Source: Sphingomonas aerophila
GTDB lineage: Bacteria; Pseudomonadota; Alphaproteobacteria; Sphingomonadales; Sphingomonadaceae
Assembly: GCF_014199305.1 (NCBI RefSeq)
Contig: NZ_JACIJK010000003.1
Location: 248,001 to 312,000, forward strand
Reading direction: 5' to 3'
Length of the DNA stretch: 64,000 nt
In this document: positions 25,458 to 34,868 of the stretch, piece by piece
How the letters are laid out: the number at the start of each line of letters is the position of its first letter
Numbering within the stretch: position 1 is the stretch's first letter
Position numbers and translations under genes: made by a program
The notes under the pieces: model-generated
What the model saw: only the letters and a program-made list of their open reading frames with translations
The model's database searches: none
What the model was told of the DNA's origin: nothing

Positions 25458-27281
25458 ATGTGCGGAATCGTTGGCATTCTGGGTGCGACGCCGGTGGCGG
25501 ACCGCCTGCTTGAGGGCCTGAAGCGGCTTGAATATCGCGGCTATGACTCCGCCGGCATCTGCACCGAGCATGACGGTGAACTCGACCGTCGCCGCGCGCC
25601 GGGCAAGCTCGCCAACCTTGCCGAACGGTTGCGGGCCGACCCGCTGCCCGGCTTGATCGGGATCGCGCATACGCGGTGGGCGACCCATGGCGGGCCGACC
25701 GAAGACAACGCGCATCCGCATATCGCGGGCGACGTGTCCGTGGTCCACAACGGCATCATCGAGAATTTCCGGCCACTGCGGGAAGAGCTGATCGCGGACG
25801 GGCGCACGTTCCTGTCGGAAACTGATACAGAGGTGGTGGCCCATCTGGTCGATCGCGAGCTGAAGCGCGGCCTGGGCGCACGTGAAGCCGTGGCGGCCGT
25901 GCTTCCGCGCCTGCACGGCGCATTCGCCCTGGCAGTGCTGGTCCGCACCGAACCCGATGTGCTGTTCGGTGCTCGCCTGGGTGCGCCGCTCACGGTCGGC
26001 TATGGTGACGGGGAGAATTACCTCGGCTCGGACGCCCATGCGCTCGCCCCGCTGACCCAGCGCATCGCTTATCTGGAGGAAGGCGACTGGGCGGAGGTGC
26101 GGCGCGACCGGGTGCAGATTTTCGACCGCGACAACGCGACCGTGGAGCGCGAGATCGTCAACTCGGGCGTGTTCGGTCACGCGGCGGACAGGGGCAACTA
26201 CCGCCACTTCATGCAGAAGGAGATCTATGAGCAGCCGGTCGTGGTTGCCCAGACGCTGCGTTCGTACCTGCAGCGGCTGGAGGGGCGAGTCACGCTGCCG
26301 ATCCCTGAAAGCGACCTGTCCGACGTGCGCCGCGTTACGGTCGTGGCATGCGGGACGAGCTTCTATGCCGGCATGGTCGCCCGCTATTGGTTCGAGCAGT
26401 TCGCGCGGGTTCCGGTCGACATCGATGTCGCATCGGAGTTTCGCTACCGCCAGCCGGTGATGGAGCCGGGCGGGCTTGCCCTGTTCATCTCGCAATCGGG
26501 CGAAACGGCGGACACGCTTGCGGCGCTGCGCCACGCCCGCGCCGAGGGGCAACGGATCGCGGTGGTGTGCAACGTGCCCACCAGTTCCATGGCGCGGGAG
26601 GCGGACATCCTGTTGCCGACCCATGCAGGGCCGGAGATCGGCGTCGCGTCCACCAAGGCGTTCACCTGCCAGCTTGCGGTGCTGGCAGCGCTGGCGGCCA
26701 ATCTTGCACGCGCCAAGGGGAAGTTGAGCGAGGCGGCGGAGCGGGAGATCGTGCGTCACCTGTCGGAGGCACCGGCCGCGATCAACGGCGCGCTTGCCTA
26801 TGACGAGGCGATCGAGGCGATGGCCGGCACGGTCGCAAGCGCGCGTGACGTCCTGTACCTTGGTCGCGGCACCGACTATCCGCTCGCTCTGGAGGGTGCG
26901 CTGAAGCTGAAGGAAATCAGCTACATCCACGCCGAAGGTTACGCCGCAGGTGAGATGAAGCACGGGCCTATCGCCTTGATTGACGATGCGGTGCCCGTGA
27001 TCGTGATCGCACCGTCGGGGCCGTTGTTCGAGAAAACGGTGTCGAACATGCAGGAGGTGCGCGCGCGTGGCGGCCGGGTGATCCTGATCAGCGACTATGA
27101 CGGCGTCGCTGCCGCCGGCGAAGGCTGCATCGCTACGATAACGATGCCCAAGGTGCATCCGCTGATCGCGCCGATCGTCTACGCGGTGCCAGTGCAGCTG
27201 CTCGCCTATCATGTTGCGGTTGCCAAGGGCACCGATGTCGACCAGCCACGCAATCTCGCCAAGTCCGTTACCGTCGAATAA
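25458..27281 (+). CDS. glmS: Glutamine-fructose-6-phosphate aminotransferase (isomerising)
   Basis: 607 residues, full length. Cys2 after the initiator methionine is the glutaminase nucleophile (MCGIVGILG); THGGPTEDNAHPH and the class II amidotransferase fold follow. The C-terminal half has two SIS domains (CGTSFYAGM, SQSGETADT) and the family's ending with DQPRNLAKSVTVE. It converts fructose 6-phosphate and glutamine into glucosamine 6-phosphate, feeding GlmM and GlmU. No glmS ribozyme is seen in the 65-bp leader. A hairpin follows in the gap to the ROK kinase gene. Confidence 0.97.
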   Translation: MCGIVGILGATPVADRLLEGLKRLEYRGYDSAGICTEHDGELDRRRAPGKLANLAERLRADPLPGLIGIAHTRWATHGGPTEDNAHPHIAGDVSVVHNGIIENFRPLREELIADGRTFLSETDTEVVAHLVDRELKRGLGAREAVAAVLPRLHGAFALAVLVRTEPDVLFGARLGAPLTVGYGDGENYLGSDAHALAPLTQRIAYLEEGDWAEVRRDRVQIFDRDNATVEREIVNSGVFGHAADRGNYRHFMQKEIYEQPVVVAQTLRSYLQRLEGRVTLPIPESDLSDVRRVTVVACGTSFYAGMVARYWFEQFARVPVDIDVASEFRYRQPVMEPGGLALFISQSGETADTLAALRHARAEGQRIAVVCNVPTSSMAREADILLPTHAGPEIGVASTKAFTCQLAVLAALAANLARAKGKLSEAAEREIVRHLSEAPAAINGALAYDEAIEAMAGTVASARDVLYLGRGTDYPLALEGALKLKEISYIHAEGYAAGEMKHGPIALIDDAVPVIVIAPSGPLFEKTVSNMQEVRARGGRVILISDYDGVAAAGEGCIATITMPKVHPLIAPIVYAVPVQLLAYHVAVAKGTDVDQPRNLAKSVTVE

Positions 27282-27300
27282 CCGCGACCGCCGGCGCGTT

Positions 27301-27330
27301 GCCCCCTGCCGCGCGGTCGTGCAGGGGGGC
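27301..27330. terminator. Intergenic hairpin between glmS and ROK kinase gene
   Basis: GCCCCCTGC (27301-27309) pairs perfectly with GCAGGGGGC (27321-27330, one extra G) around an 11-nt loop. No T-run follows, so it may be a weak or factor-assisted terminator, or an mRNA-stability element setting the glmS to kinase ratio. Confidence 0.5.
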
Positions 27331-27347
27331 ACGCAAGGGAGACGGGC

Positions 27348-28259
27348 ATGCCACAGGAACCGCTTATCGCCGGAGTTGAGCTGGGCGGGACCAAATGCGT
27401 TTGCATCCTGGCGCGCGGACCTGATGCGGTTGAGGACGAAGTCCGCATCCCGACCACCCGGCCGGACGAGACCCTGCCGGCGATCGAGGCGGTGCTGGAA
27501 CGGTGGCGTGGCTATGACGCGCTCGGCATTGCGAGCTTTGGGCCGATCTCGATCGATCGCTCGGCTGCGGACTATGGCCATGTGACGGTCACGCCCAAGC
27601 CTGGCTGGGCCCATGCCGATATCGCCGGGCGGCTGGCTGCCGTTGCTGGCGTGCCGACCGGTTTCCATACCGACGTGGTGGGGGCGGCGCTGGCAGAGGC
27701 GCGCTGGGGCGCGGCGGAGGGACTGGCCGACATCGCCTATGTCACAGTGGGCACCGGCATCGGCGCCGGGCTGATCGCGGGCGGGCGTCCTGTGGACGGC
27801 CTTACCCATTCCGAGATGGGGCATTTGCGGCCTGTTCGGGTTTCCGGTGATGACTGGGTCGGTTCCTGCCCCTTTCACGGCGGCTGCATCGAGGGGCTTG
27901 CCGCAGGACCCGCTATCAAGGCGCGCACGGGCGAGGCGGCCGAGAACCTGCCCGCCGATCATCCGGCGTGGGACCTGGTAGCGCATGCGCTGGGCCAGCT
28001 TTGCCATGCGCTGGTCCTGACGGGCGTTCCGCGCCGGATCGTGATGGGGGGCGGGGTGATGACCGGGACGACGCACCTGTTTCCGAGAGTCCGCGCTGCA
28101 ATGACCCGCAGCCTTGCCGGCTATGTGCCCGTGGCCGAGGTCGCGCTGGTCGACACGTTCCTGGTGCCACCCGCGCTCGGCGGGCGGGCGGGGCCGCTTG
28201 GCGCAATCGTGCTGGGTGAGCAGGCGCTGGAGCGTCCGCCGTCGTTTACTGCCCCTTAA
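27348..28259 (+). CDS. ROK family sugar kinase (fructokinase-like)
   Basis: 303 residues. ROK features: N-terminal phosphate loop GVELGGTKCV (about 9-18), sugar-site region FHTDVVGAALAEARWGAA, VTVGTGIGAGL, and the zinc-binding segment H-x-x-S-C-P-F-H-G-G-C (SEMGHLRP then CPFHGGC). A start at 27348 has AAGGGA 8 nt upstream. Fructose is the commonest substrate of this branch; glucosamine or N-acetylglucosamine would also fit the position after glmS. Cytoplasmic. Confidence 0.88.
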   Translation: MPQEPLIAGVELGGTKCVCILARGPDAVEDEVRIPTTRPDETLPAIEAVLERWRGYDALGIASFGPISIDRSAADYGHVTVTPKPGWAHADIAGRLAAVAGVPTGFHTDVVGAALAEARWGAAEGLADIAYVTVGTGIGAGLIAGGRPVDGLTHSEMGHLRPVRVSGDDWVGSCPFHGGCIEGLAAGPAIKARTGEAAENLPADHPAWDLVAHALGQLCHALVLTGVPRRIVMGGGVMTGTTHLFPRVRAAMTRSLAGYVPVAEVALVDTFLVPPALGGRAGPLGAIVLGEQALERPPSFTAP

Positions 28260-28333
28260 TTGCGTTCATTTACGGCCTGGCAAGTGCATAGAGGCCGTTT
28301 GAGCACCCGGCGCAAAGCAAGGCGGAGTGTTCG

Positions 28334-30214
28334 ATGCGTATCTTGATCGTGGATGACGAGCAGGCTGTGCACGACAGCTATCGCCGTTCTCTCGCGCGGG
28401 CCACCGTGACTGCGGATGCTCTTGGCGCCATGGCGATCGAGCTGTTCGGAGAGAATGGGCAGGCCGATATGGCAGACGACCAGAGCGACTTCGACATCGT
28501 CCATTGCCACCAGGGACTGGACGCGATCGACGTGGTGGACGCGGCCAGGACGGCCGGCGAGCCATTCTCCGTCGCCTTTATCGACGTGCGGATGCCGCCG
28601 GGGATCGACGGGCAGGAAACCGCGCGACGGATCCGCGCCCTCGACCCGGAGATCAACCTGGTCATGGTCACCGGCTATTCCGACTTCACGCCGCTGGAAA
28701 TCAGTCGCGTCGCGGGACCCGCCGACAAGATCTTCTACCTCGCCAAGCCTTTCGAGGTTGCCGAGGTCCAGCAAACGGCGGCGGCGCTTGCCGCGCGCTG
28801 GCAGACCGATCGCGAGCTTGCGGCCGCGCGGACGCGTTTGGCCGAGCAGGTCGTACGGCTGGAAGAACAGTCCGCCGAGCTTGCCGCGAACGAGAGCCGG
28901 GCGATGCACATGGCGACCCATGACCCCCTCACCGACGCGCCCAACCGTGTAGCGTTCCAAAGGGCGCTGGGCGAGCGGGTCCGGCGGAGCGGGCTGTTCG
29001 CGGCGGCCATGATCGACCTTGATCGTTTCAAGCTGGTCAACGACACGCTTGGTCATCTGGCCGGGGACGAGCTGATCCGGATCATCTGCGGTATCCTGCA
29101 CCGCCATGCCCCGGAAGGGGCGATGGTCGCACGCCTGGGCGGCGACGAATTTGGCATCCTGTTCGACACTCCAGGCGAGCAGGCCGCCGCGATGGCTTGC
29201 GACCGCCTCCTGGCTGCCTGCTCCACCAGCCTGACCGTCTATGGCCATTCGGTGCAGGGCGGCGCTTCTGCCGGGCTGGTCGTCCTGGACGGCGCGGACG
29301 AGCATGATCCCATCGACGTGATGCGCCGCGCGGACCTGGCGCTCAACGATGCCAAGCGGGTCGGCAAGGGCGTGGTCCGCCTGTTCGACGAAAGCATGGA
29401 CGAGGGCGTTCGCGTCCGTCGCGGGATCGAAGGTGGCCTGAAACAGGCGATCGACCGGGGTGAACTGAGCCTGGAGTTCCAGCCCATCGTTTCACGCGAC
29501 CGGATCGAGGTGGTCGGATTCGAGGCGTTGGTGCGGTGGAACACCAGCGACTTCGGGCCGATCAGCCCATCGACGTTCATCCCGATCGCCGAAGAGTCGA
29601 ACCTGATCCATGAACTGGGCGACTGGGTGCTCGCCAACGCGCTGACCGAACTTGCCGCCTGGCCCGGCCAATATGTGTCGGTGAACTTCAGCCCGCGCCA
29701 GTTCCGCCGCACCAACTTCGTCGGCCATATCACGCAGGCGGTGCTGGCCGCCGGTATCGAGCCTAGCCAGCTGCAGATCGAGATCACGGAAACCGCGATC
29801 TTCGACGATTCTGACCGCGCGGCCGAAACACTCTACAAGCTGCGCCAGATGGGGTTCAGGATCGCACTGGACGATTTCGGCACGGGTTATTCGAGCCTGT
29901 ACAACATTCGCAAGTTCGCGCTCGACAGCCTGAAGATCGACCGCAGCTTCATCGACGGCATGGGGCGCGAGCGGGAATCGGCGGCGATCGTCCATTCGAT
30001 TATCCACCTTGGTCGCGCCCTGGGACTGGAGATCATCGCGGAGGGTGTGGAGACTGAAGCTCAGGTCCAGGCGCTGCGGATCGCGGGGGCCAGCCATTTG
30101 CAGGGCTTCTACTTTTCCCATCCAGTACCGGCTGACGTTGCGCGGGACATGGCAGTAGCTCGGTTTGCAACGGACGATCGCGAGGAAGAGCCGGCAACCG
30201 GAACTCACGGCTGA
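28334..30214 (+). CDS. Response regulator with GGDEF and EAL domains
   Basis: 626 residues. Receiver (1-~165) with VDDEQ, phosphoacceptor Asp in FIDVRMPPG and LAKPFE; it carries an unusual insertion near residues 30-60. A coiled-coil linker (about 160-190) leads to GGDEF (about 195-355; RLGGDEFGIL intact) and EAL (about 370-610; EALVRW, DDFGTGYSSL, EGVETEAQ). Both cyclase and phosphodiesterase motifs look intact, so it could make and degrade c-di-GMP; no RxxD inhibitory site precedes GGDEF. It is coupled by TGATG to a histidine kinase that probably phosphorylates it. Confidence 0.93.
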   Translation: MRILIVDDEQAVHDSYRRSLARATVTADALGAMAIELFGENGQADMADDQSDFDIVHCHQGLDAIDVVDAARTAGEPFSVAFIDVRMPPGIDGQETARRIRALDPEINLVMVTGYSDFTPLEISRVAGPADKIFYLAKPFEVAEVQQTAAALAARWQTDRELAAARTRLAEQVVRLEEQSAELAANESRAMHMATHDPLTDAPNRVAFQRALGERVRRSGLFAAAMIDLDRFKLVNDTLGHLAGDELIRIICGILHRHAPEGAMVARLGGDEFGILFDTPGEQAAAMACDRLLAACSTSLTVYGHSVQGGASAGLVVLDGADEHDPIDVMRRADLALNDAKRVGKGVVRLFDESMDEGVRVRRGIEGGLKQAIDRGELSLEFQPIVSRDRIEVVGFEALVRWNTSDFGPISPSTFIPIAEESNLIHELGDWVLANALTELAAWPGQYVSVNFSPRQFRRTNFVGHITQAVLAAGIEPSQLQIEITETAIFDDSDRAAETLYKLRQMGFRIALDDFGTGYSSLYNIRKFALDSLKIDRSFIDGMGRERESAAIVHSIIHLGRALGLEIIAEGVETEAQVQALRIAGASHLQGFYFSHPVPADVARDMAVARFATDDREEEPATGTHG

Positions 30215-32076
30215 TGCGCCACGCGGCCGGGTCGCGGGCGGGAGGTAGATGGCGCCGCAGCCCTTCGTCGCTTGGCGCGAAGTTGGTCCTGATCCTGACC
30301 GCGGTCGGGCTGGCCGGGGCCATCGGGATCACGCTGCTGCTGGCGACGGTAATCACCCCCAGCTTCGACGGCCTTGAGACTCGCGTCATTGAGGGCCAGA
30401 TCGACCGAACGCGCGACGTCCTGGCGGCCTCTGGCGCCGAAGTCGAAGGCGCGGCGCGGGATTGGGCCGATCGAGATATCGGCAAGGGCGCTGCGCGGTC
30501 AGGGAATTTGCAAGGTGGCGATGACCTGTCGCGACGCCCTACCAGCAGCCTGGCAGCCGAGGGCACGGCCTATGTCACACCCGATGGGATGGTGGCTGCG
30601 GCACGATGGGTGAACCCGCTTACAGGGGCCGAGGTGCCGGGCTTGCAGCGGCAACTCCGGGTGCTTGCTGCAGGTGATCTGTCGCCGGTGCTGCGCCGCG
30701 GCAACTCGGGCCACTTCTTTGCCAGGCTCGGCTCCAGCGTTGCCGCGATCGGGGTGGCACAGGTGCGCCGATCGGATGTCACTGCCCCAACGCCGGGGCT
30801 GGTGCTGACCGCGCGCGAAGTCACATCGGCGCAATTGTCCCAATTGCTGCGCCGTCCGGCCGAACTTGACGTCCATCATGTGAGTGAACGCGAGGGCGTC
30901 GAACTCGACCGGACCAGCGTTCGCATCGCGGTGCCGATCATCGGCGCGGACGGCCGGGCTGTGGCGAGTGCTCGCCTGCGGATGCCGCGCGACGTGTCGA
31001 TGCTGGGCCGTCGGATGCTGCTGTTGGCGGTGGCAGGATCGACGCTGTTGCTGCTGGTGGTGCTGGCGGTGCTTCGAATCGCGATGGCGCGGCTGGTGCT
31101 GAAGCCACTCGCTCACATCGAGCGGCATATGCAGCAGGTCCGTGAATCCGGCCAACCGTCGACGCTGAGGGAAGTCTCTCGCCGGGACGAGATCGGGTCA
31201 TTGGAGGTCAGTCTCAACGCGATGCTGCTGCAACTTCAGGACCTGCGCGAACAAATCGAGATACAGGGGTTTGCGCTCGGCCGCTCAGAGAGCGCGGTGG
31301 CAGTCATGCACAATGTTCGCAATGCGCTGAACCCGATCAGCACGATCCTGAGCCGCGGCATGGCACAGCGCGGGCGCGTTGACCGGGTGACGTTAGGCCG
31401 GGCGATCGGGGAGCTGGCGCGGGATGACACTCCGTTAGCTCGCCGGCAGAAGCTTGCCGCGTTCGTTGCGGCAGCGACCGAGGCCGACGCGGAGGCGCGT
31501 GAAGCGATGCGCGGTGAGCTTCAGGTCGGGCGCGAGGCCATGGCCCTTGTTCTCGAAATCATCGGGGAACAGCAAAAGCAGGCGCATGAGCGCGCTACGC
31601 TGGAACGGTGCAACGTGTCGCAAATCGTCGCCCGCAACGTCACCATCGCCCGCTATTCGCAGCTTGCCTCCATCGCGTTCTCCTTCCCAGCCATGCAATA
31701 CGACGTCATGGCCAGCCGCGTGATCCTGAGTCAGGTCATGGGCAACCTGTTCGGCAATGCCGCGGAAGCCATTGCCGCGACGGGGCGCGGCAGCGGCTCG
31801 ATCTCGGTCAGCGTCAGCAAAGACGGCGATATGGTCGACATCTGCATCAGGGACGACGGAGAGGGCTTTGGTTCGATTACCGCCGCCGCCCTGTTCCAGC
31901 GAGGGTTTTCGACGCGGGAGCACAAGTCCGGCGGGCTGGGGCTGCATTGGTGCGCGAATGTGGTGACAGCGATGGGCGGCGCGTTGCGGCTGGAGAGCGA
32001 GGGAGTGGGGCGCGGCGCGACCGCGATCCTGACCCTGCCGGCTGCCCCAGAGGCGTCGCTGGCCAAGGCTGCCTAA
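30214..32076 (+). CDS. Membrane sensor histidine kinase, partner of the preceding c-di-GMP regulator
   Basis: 620 residues. Membrane helix at about 22-48, an extracytoplasmic sensor of ~220 residues resembling CHASE4, a second helix (about 268-292), HAMP (about 290-345) and a coiled coil. A divergent H-box follows, in which AVMHNVRNALNPIS holds the probable phospho-His. The ATPase domain has N-box MGNLFGNAAEAIA, IRDDGEGF and GGLGLHWC. It therefore looks catalytically competent but of an unusual H-box class. TGATG coupling to the REC-GGDEF-EAL gene makes them a likely pair. Its stop overlaps that of the convergent dinB. Confidence 0.9.
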   Translation: MRHAAGSRAGGRWRRSPSSLGAKLVLILTAVGLAGAIGITLLLATVITPSFDGLETRVIEGQIDRTRDVLAASGAEVEGAARDWADRDIGKGAARSGNLQGGDDLSRRPTSSLAAEGTAYVTPDGMVAAARWVNPLTGAEVPGLQRQLRVLAAGDLSPVLRRGNSGHFFARLGSSVAAIGVAQVRRSDVTAPTPGLVLTAREVTSAQLSQLLRRPAELDVHHVSEREGVELDRTSVRIAVPIIGADGRAVASARLRMPRDVSMLGRRMLLLAVAGSTLLLLVVLAVLRIAMARLVLKPLAHIERHMQQVRESGQPSTLREVSRRDEIGSLEVSLNAMLLQLQDLREQIEIQGFALGRSESAVAVMHNVRNALNPISTILSRGMAQRGRVDRVTLGRAIGELARDDTPLARRQKLAAFVAAATEADAEAREAMRGELQVGREAMALVLEIIGEQQKQAHERATLERCNVSQIVARNVTIARYSQLASIAFSFPAMQYDVMASRVILSQVMGNLFGNAAEAIAATGRGSGSISVSVSKDGDMVDICIRDDGEGFGSITAAALFQRGFSTREHKSGGLGLHWCANVVTAMGGALRLESEGVGRGATAILTLPAAPEASLAKAA

Positions 32077-33158
32077 CGCGGTTCAAGCAGGGGCAGAACG
32101 GGTTCGGCTTCATGGTCCGGGTCAACGATCCCCGACAGGGTCAGCCCGAGCAGTCGGATGCCGCCGGGCAGGGGCTGTTGCGACGCGAGCAGCGCTTTGC
32201 CGATCGCACCAAAGGCAGGCCGGTCACTGACTGCACCGGCAACGGAGCGCGCGCGGGTGATGGTCCGGAAGTCCGCGAACCGCAGCTTCAGGGTAACCGT
32301 ACGCCCGCGCGCACCGCTTCGCTCGATCCGGGTCCAGGCGGCGTCCGCCACCCGTTCCAACGCGTTCAGCAGGTCGGCCGGCGCGGACAGGTCCTGCTCA
32401 AAGGTGCGCTCCGCCCCGACTGACTTGGTCGGGCGGTCCGGCCGTACCGGGCGATGATCCTCGCCCCGCGCGGCGCCATGCAGGTAAGATGCATGGCCGG
32501 CAAAATGAGCTTGAAGGAAGGGCAGGTCGCGCGCGGCAAGGTCTGCGCCGGTTTCGATGCCCAGCGCGTTCATGCGCCGGGCGGTGACCGGTCCCACCCC
32601 GTGGAAACGCTTCACGGGCAGCCCGGCAACGAATGCAGCGCCGCGCGATGGTGGAATGACACACATCCCGTCGGGCTTGTTCTGATCGGAAGCGAGCTTC
32701 GCAATGAACTTGTTGTAGCTCACCCCCGCCGACGCGGTCAGGCCGGTGTCGGCGCGGATACGGTCGCGGATTTCGCTCGCGATTGCGCTGGCTGAGCCGA
32801 GCCCGCGGCGGTCCTCGCTGACGTCCAGATACGCCTCGTCGAGCGACAAGGGCTCGATCAGGTCGGTATAGTCGGAAAAGATCGCGCGGATCTGTTGGGA
32901 GATGGCGCGGTACACGTCAAAGCGCGGCGGCACGAACACCAGGTCTGGACAGCGACGGAGTGCGCTGACCGACGGCATGGCGGATCGAACCCCGAACGCG
33001 CGTGCCTCGTAGCTGGCGGCCGCGACTACGCCCCGTGCGCGCGACCCGCCGACCGCCACCGGGCGACCGCGCAGCGACGGGTCGTCGCGTTGCTCCACGG
33101 ACGCGTAAAAGGCGTCCATGTCGACATGAATGATCTTGCGCTGCGGCGCGTCCGTCAC
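32073..33158 (-). CDS. dinB: DNA polymerase IV
   Basis: 361 residues from a GTG at 33158 (TDAPQRKIIHVDMDAFYASVEQ). Y-family catalytic residues are in view: DMDAFYASVE near 13-22 and SLDEAYLDV near 105-113. The helix-hairpin-helix GVGPVTARRMNALGI and a little-finger domain complete it. It performs error-prone translesion synthesis. It shortens at the C-terminus with PLLEPR rather than a clear beta-clamp motif. It lies 13 bp downstream of a dioxygenase gene and its stop overlaps that of the histidine kinase on the other strand. No LexA box is evident. Confidence 0.94.
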   Translation of the reverse strand: MTDAPQRKIIHVDMDAFYASVEQRDDPSLRGRPVAVGGSRARGVVAAASYEARAFGVRSAMPSVSALRRCPDLVFVPPRFDVYRAISQQIRAIFSDYTDLIEPLSLDEAYLDVSEDRRGLGSASAIASEIRDRIRADTGLTASAGVSYNKFIAKLASDQNKPDGMCVIPPSRGAAFVAGLPVKRFHGVGPVTARRMNALGIETGADLAARDLPFLQAHFAGHASYLHGAARGEDHRPVRPDRPTKSVGAERTFEQDLSAPADLLNALERVADAAWTRIERSGARGRTVTLKLRFADFRTITRARSVAGAVSDRPAFGAIGKALLASQQPLPGGIRLLGLTLSGIVDPDHEAEPVLPLLEPR

Positions 33159-33171
33159 CCGGTTCGGGGGC

Positions 33172-34128
33172 TTACTTCTTGACCAATCCGATCTCGACCA
33201 AGCGCTCGTGCAGGTAATCGTGCGCGGTGATCGGGGTCGGATAGCGGTTGGGATTGTCCGCATTGATCGTGCCCGGCAGCGTTTCGATCAGGAAGTCGGG
33301 CGCCGGATGGAGGAAGAAAGGCATCGAATAGCGCGAATGGCCGCGCCGCTCGGGCGGCGGGTTGACCACGCGGTGGGTGGTGGAGGGCAGAACGTGATTG
33401 GTCAGCCGCTGCAGCATGTCGCCGACGTTCACGACCATCGCTCCCTCTGGCGGGCGGATGGCGAGCCAGCGGCCCGAGTCACGGTCGAGGAGCTCAAGCC
33501 CCGCCTCCTCAGCGCCTAGCAGCAGCGTGATGAGGTTGATGTCCTCATGCGCCCCGGCCCGCACGCCCTCTGCATCGGCGGGGATCGGCGGATAGTGGAG
33601 CAAGCGCAGCACAGAGTTGCCGTCGCGCACCGCTTGGTCGAACCAGTTCGCTTCCAGCCCCAGATAACGCGCAATGGCCGACAGCAGCTTGTCGCCCGCG
33701 GTATCGAAGGCGGAGAACAGGTCAAGGAAGGTCGGCTTGAACCCTTCCGGGCGGTCCGGCCATATATTGGGCGCCATCTGTTCGGCGAAGCGGTGCCCGG
33801 CCGGCAGGTCGCGGCCGATATGCCAGAACTCCTTCAGGTCGACATGCTTCGCGTCCTTCGCGATCTCCGTCTTGAAGGGCGTGTACCCTCGGGCACCACC
33901 GCCACCTGCGACACAGTAGCGCCGCTTTTCCTCCTCAGGCAGCGCGAACAGCGCCTCGGTTTCGCGCCAGGCGCTGTCGATCAGGCCATGAGGAATGCCG
34001 TGGTCCGCGACGATCGCGAAGCCGAAGCGCTGGAAGGACTTGCCAAAGGCCTGCGCGAACCCGTCGGGATCGCTGGCCTGGTCGGCGAGGCTGAGGGTCG
34101 GAACCTCGGCGGCAATGGTGTCGAGCAT
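33172..34128 (-). CDS. 2-oxoglutarate/Fe(II) dioxygenase, isopenicillin-N-synthase-like family
   Basis: 318 residues from the ATG at 34128, which follows AGGGAA by 6 nt. It has the DIOX_N region (VADHGIPHGLIDSAW) and the facial triad: H-x-D in AHEDINLITLL and the distal His in STTHRVV, then RYSMPFFLHP with the R-x-S co-substrate site. Bacterial members act on varied small molecules, including amino acids, flavonoids and gibberellin-type compounds; the true substrate is not known. Possibly co-transcribed with dinB, but no functional link is evident. Confidence 0.88.
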   Translation of the reverse strand: MLDTIAAEVPTLSLADQASDPDGFAQAFGKSFQRFGFAIVADHGIPHGLIDSAWRETEALFALPEEEKRRYCVAGGGGARGYTPFKTEIAKDAKHVDLKEFWHIGRDLPAGHRFAEQMAPNIWPDRPEGFKPTFLDLFSAFDTAGDKLLSAIARYLGLEANWFDQAVRDGNSVLRLLHYPPIPADAEGVRAGAHEDINLITLLLGAEEAGLELLDRDSGRWLAIRPPEGAMVVNVGDMLQRLTNHVLPSTTHRVVNPPPERRGHSRYSMPFFLHPAPDFLIETLPGTINADNPNRYPTPITAHDYLHERLVEIGLVKK

Positions 34129-34212
34129 GGGAACTTCCCTGGTGGAACGTGACAGCCACATAGGCGCTGCGGTCGCGTCGGAACAGGGGCGAGCAGTGCC
34201 GACCCGGCGACC

Positions 34213-34701
34213 TCAGCCGATCACCAACTCCCCTAGCGACTGATGATCCCCCGTTGGGCGCAGCTGAAGACGGAAGTCCTGGTTCTCGTCGGTCTTGCCG
34301 ACAAGTCCGGTGCCATCGCTACGAAGCTTGAATTCAGCTTTGTTCAACCGCTCGGCCAGCCAGTCGCGTACGGTGGCGGGCTCGGCCGGGCTGGTGAAGG
34401 TCACGCGGACGCCACCCTTGTTGTTCTCTCCCGCCCGCAGATTGAAGCCGTTGATCTGCGAGCCGGGATAAAGATGCACGCCGTTCAGGTCGAAGTTGCT
34501 CGCGTCCAGCTTGATCTTGGGAAGGGTGATCTTCCCCTCGAAGCCGGGCACGTCGAGCTTCACCTGGCCGCTATTGCCGTCGGCACTCGCAACTGCCCGG
34601 CCACCTTCGTCCTTTACGGAGATGGAGGTGCCGCCGTCCCCCTTGCCACACGCTGTCGTGACGAGTGGAAGGAACAGGAGCGAGACATATAGGCGGCGCA
34701 T
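34213..34701 (-). CDS. Putative lipoprotein, unknown function
   Basis: 162 residues from ATG 34701. The leader MRRLYVSLLFLPLVTTAC ends in a lipobox. The rest is a soluble beta-rich domain with alternating hydrophobic residues (KLDVPGFEGKITLPKIKLD, then NGVHLYPGSQINGFNLR) and a C-terminal basic/polar half. No catalytic motif is seen. Likely periplasmic, anchored in the membrane. The neighbouring dioxygenase gene is 85 bp downstream on the same strand. Confidence 0.75.
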   Translation of the reverse strand: MRRLYVSLLFLPLVTTACGKGDGGTSISVKDEGGRAVASADGNSGQVKLDVPGFEGKITLPKIKLDASNFDLNGVHLYPGSQINGFNLRAGENNKGGVRVTFTSPAEPATVRDWLAERLNKAEFKLRSDGTGLVGKTDENQDFRLQLRPTGDHQSLGELVIG

Positions 34702-34868
34702 CAACTTTCAGCCTTTCGGAATGTCCGAGGAATGCCTGCACGCTATGACCGGGCTGCCTGACGGGCAAGCATCCAGAAGGGGAGCATCGCGTTCGTGCTC
34801 CCCTTTCCGGAACCCGCCGGCCCTGCCCGCCGTTCGCGCCCTGATCACCGTTGAGCAGGAGAAACGAA

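Noticed and set aside
25155..28076. A 973-codon open frame on the minus strand across glmS and the ROK kinase gene
   Set aside because: It is antisense to two clearly conserved genes, and its composition (many Arg, His, Gln) is that of a GC-rich shadow frame.
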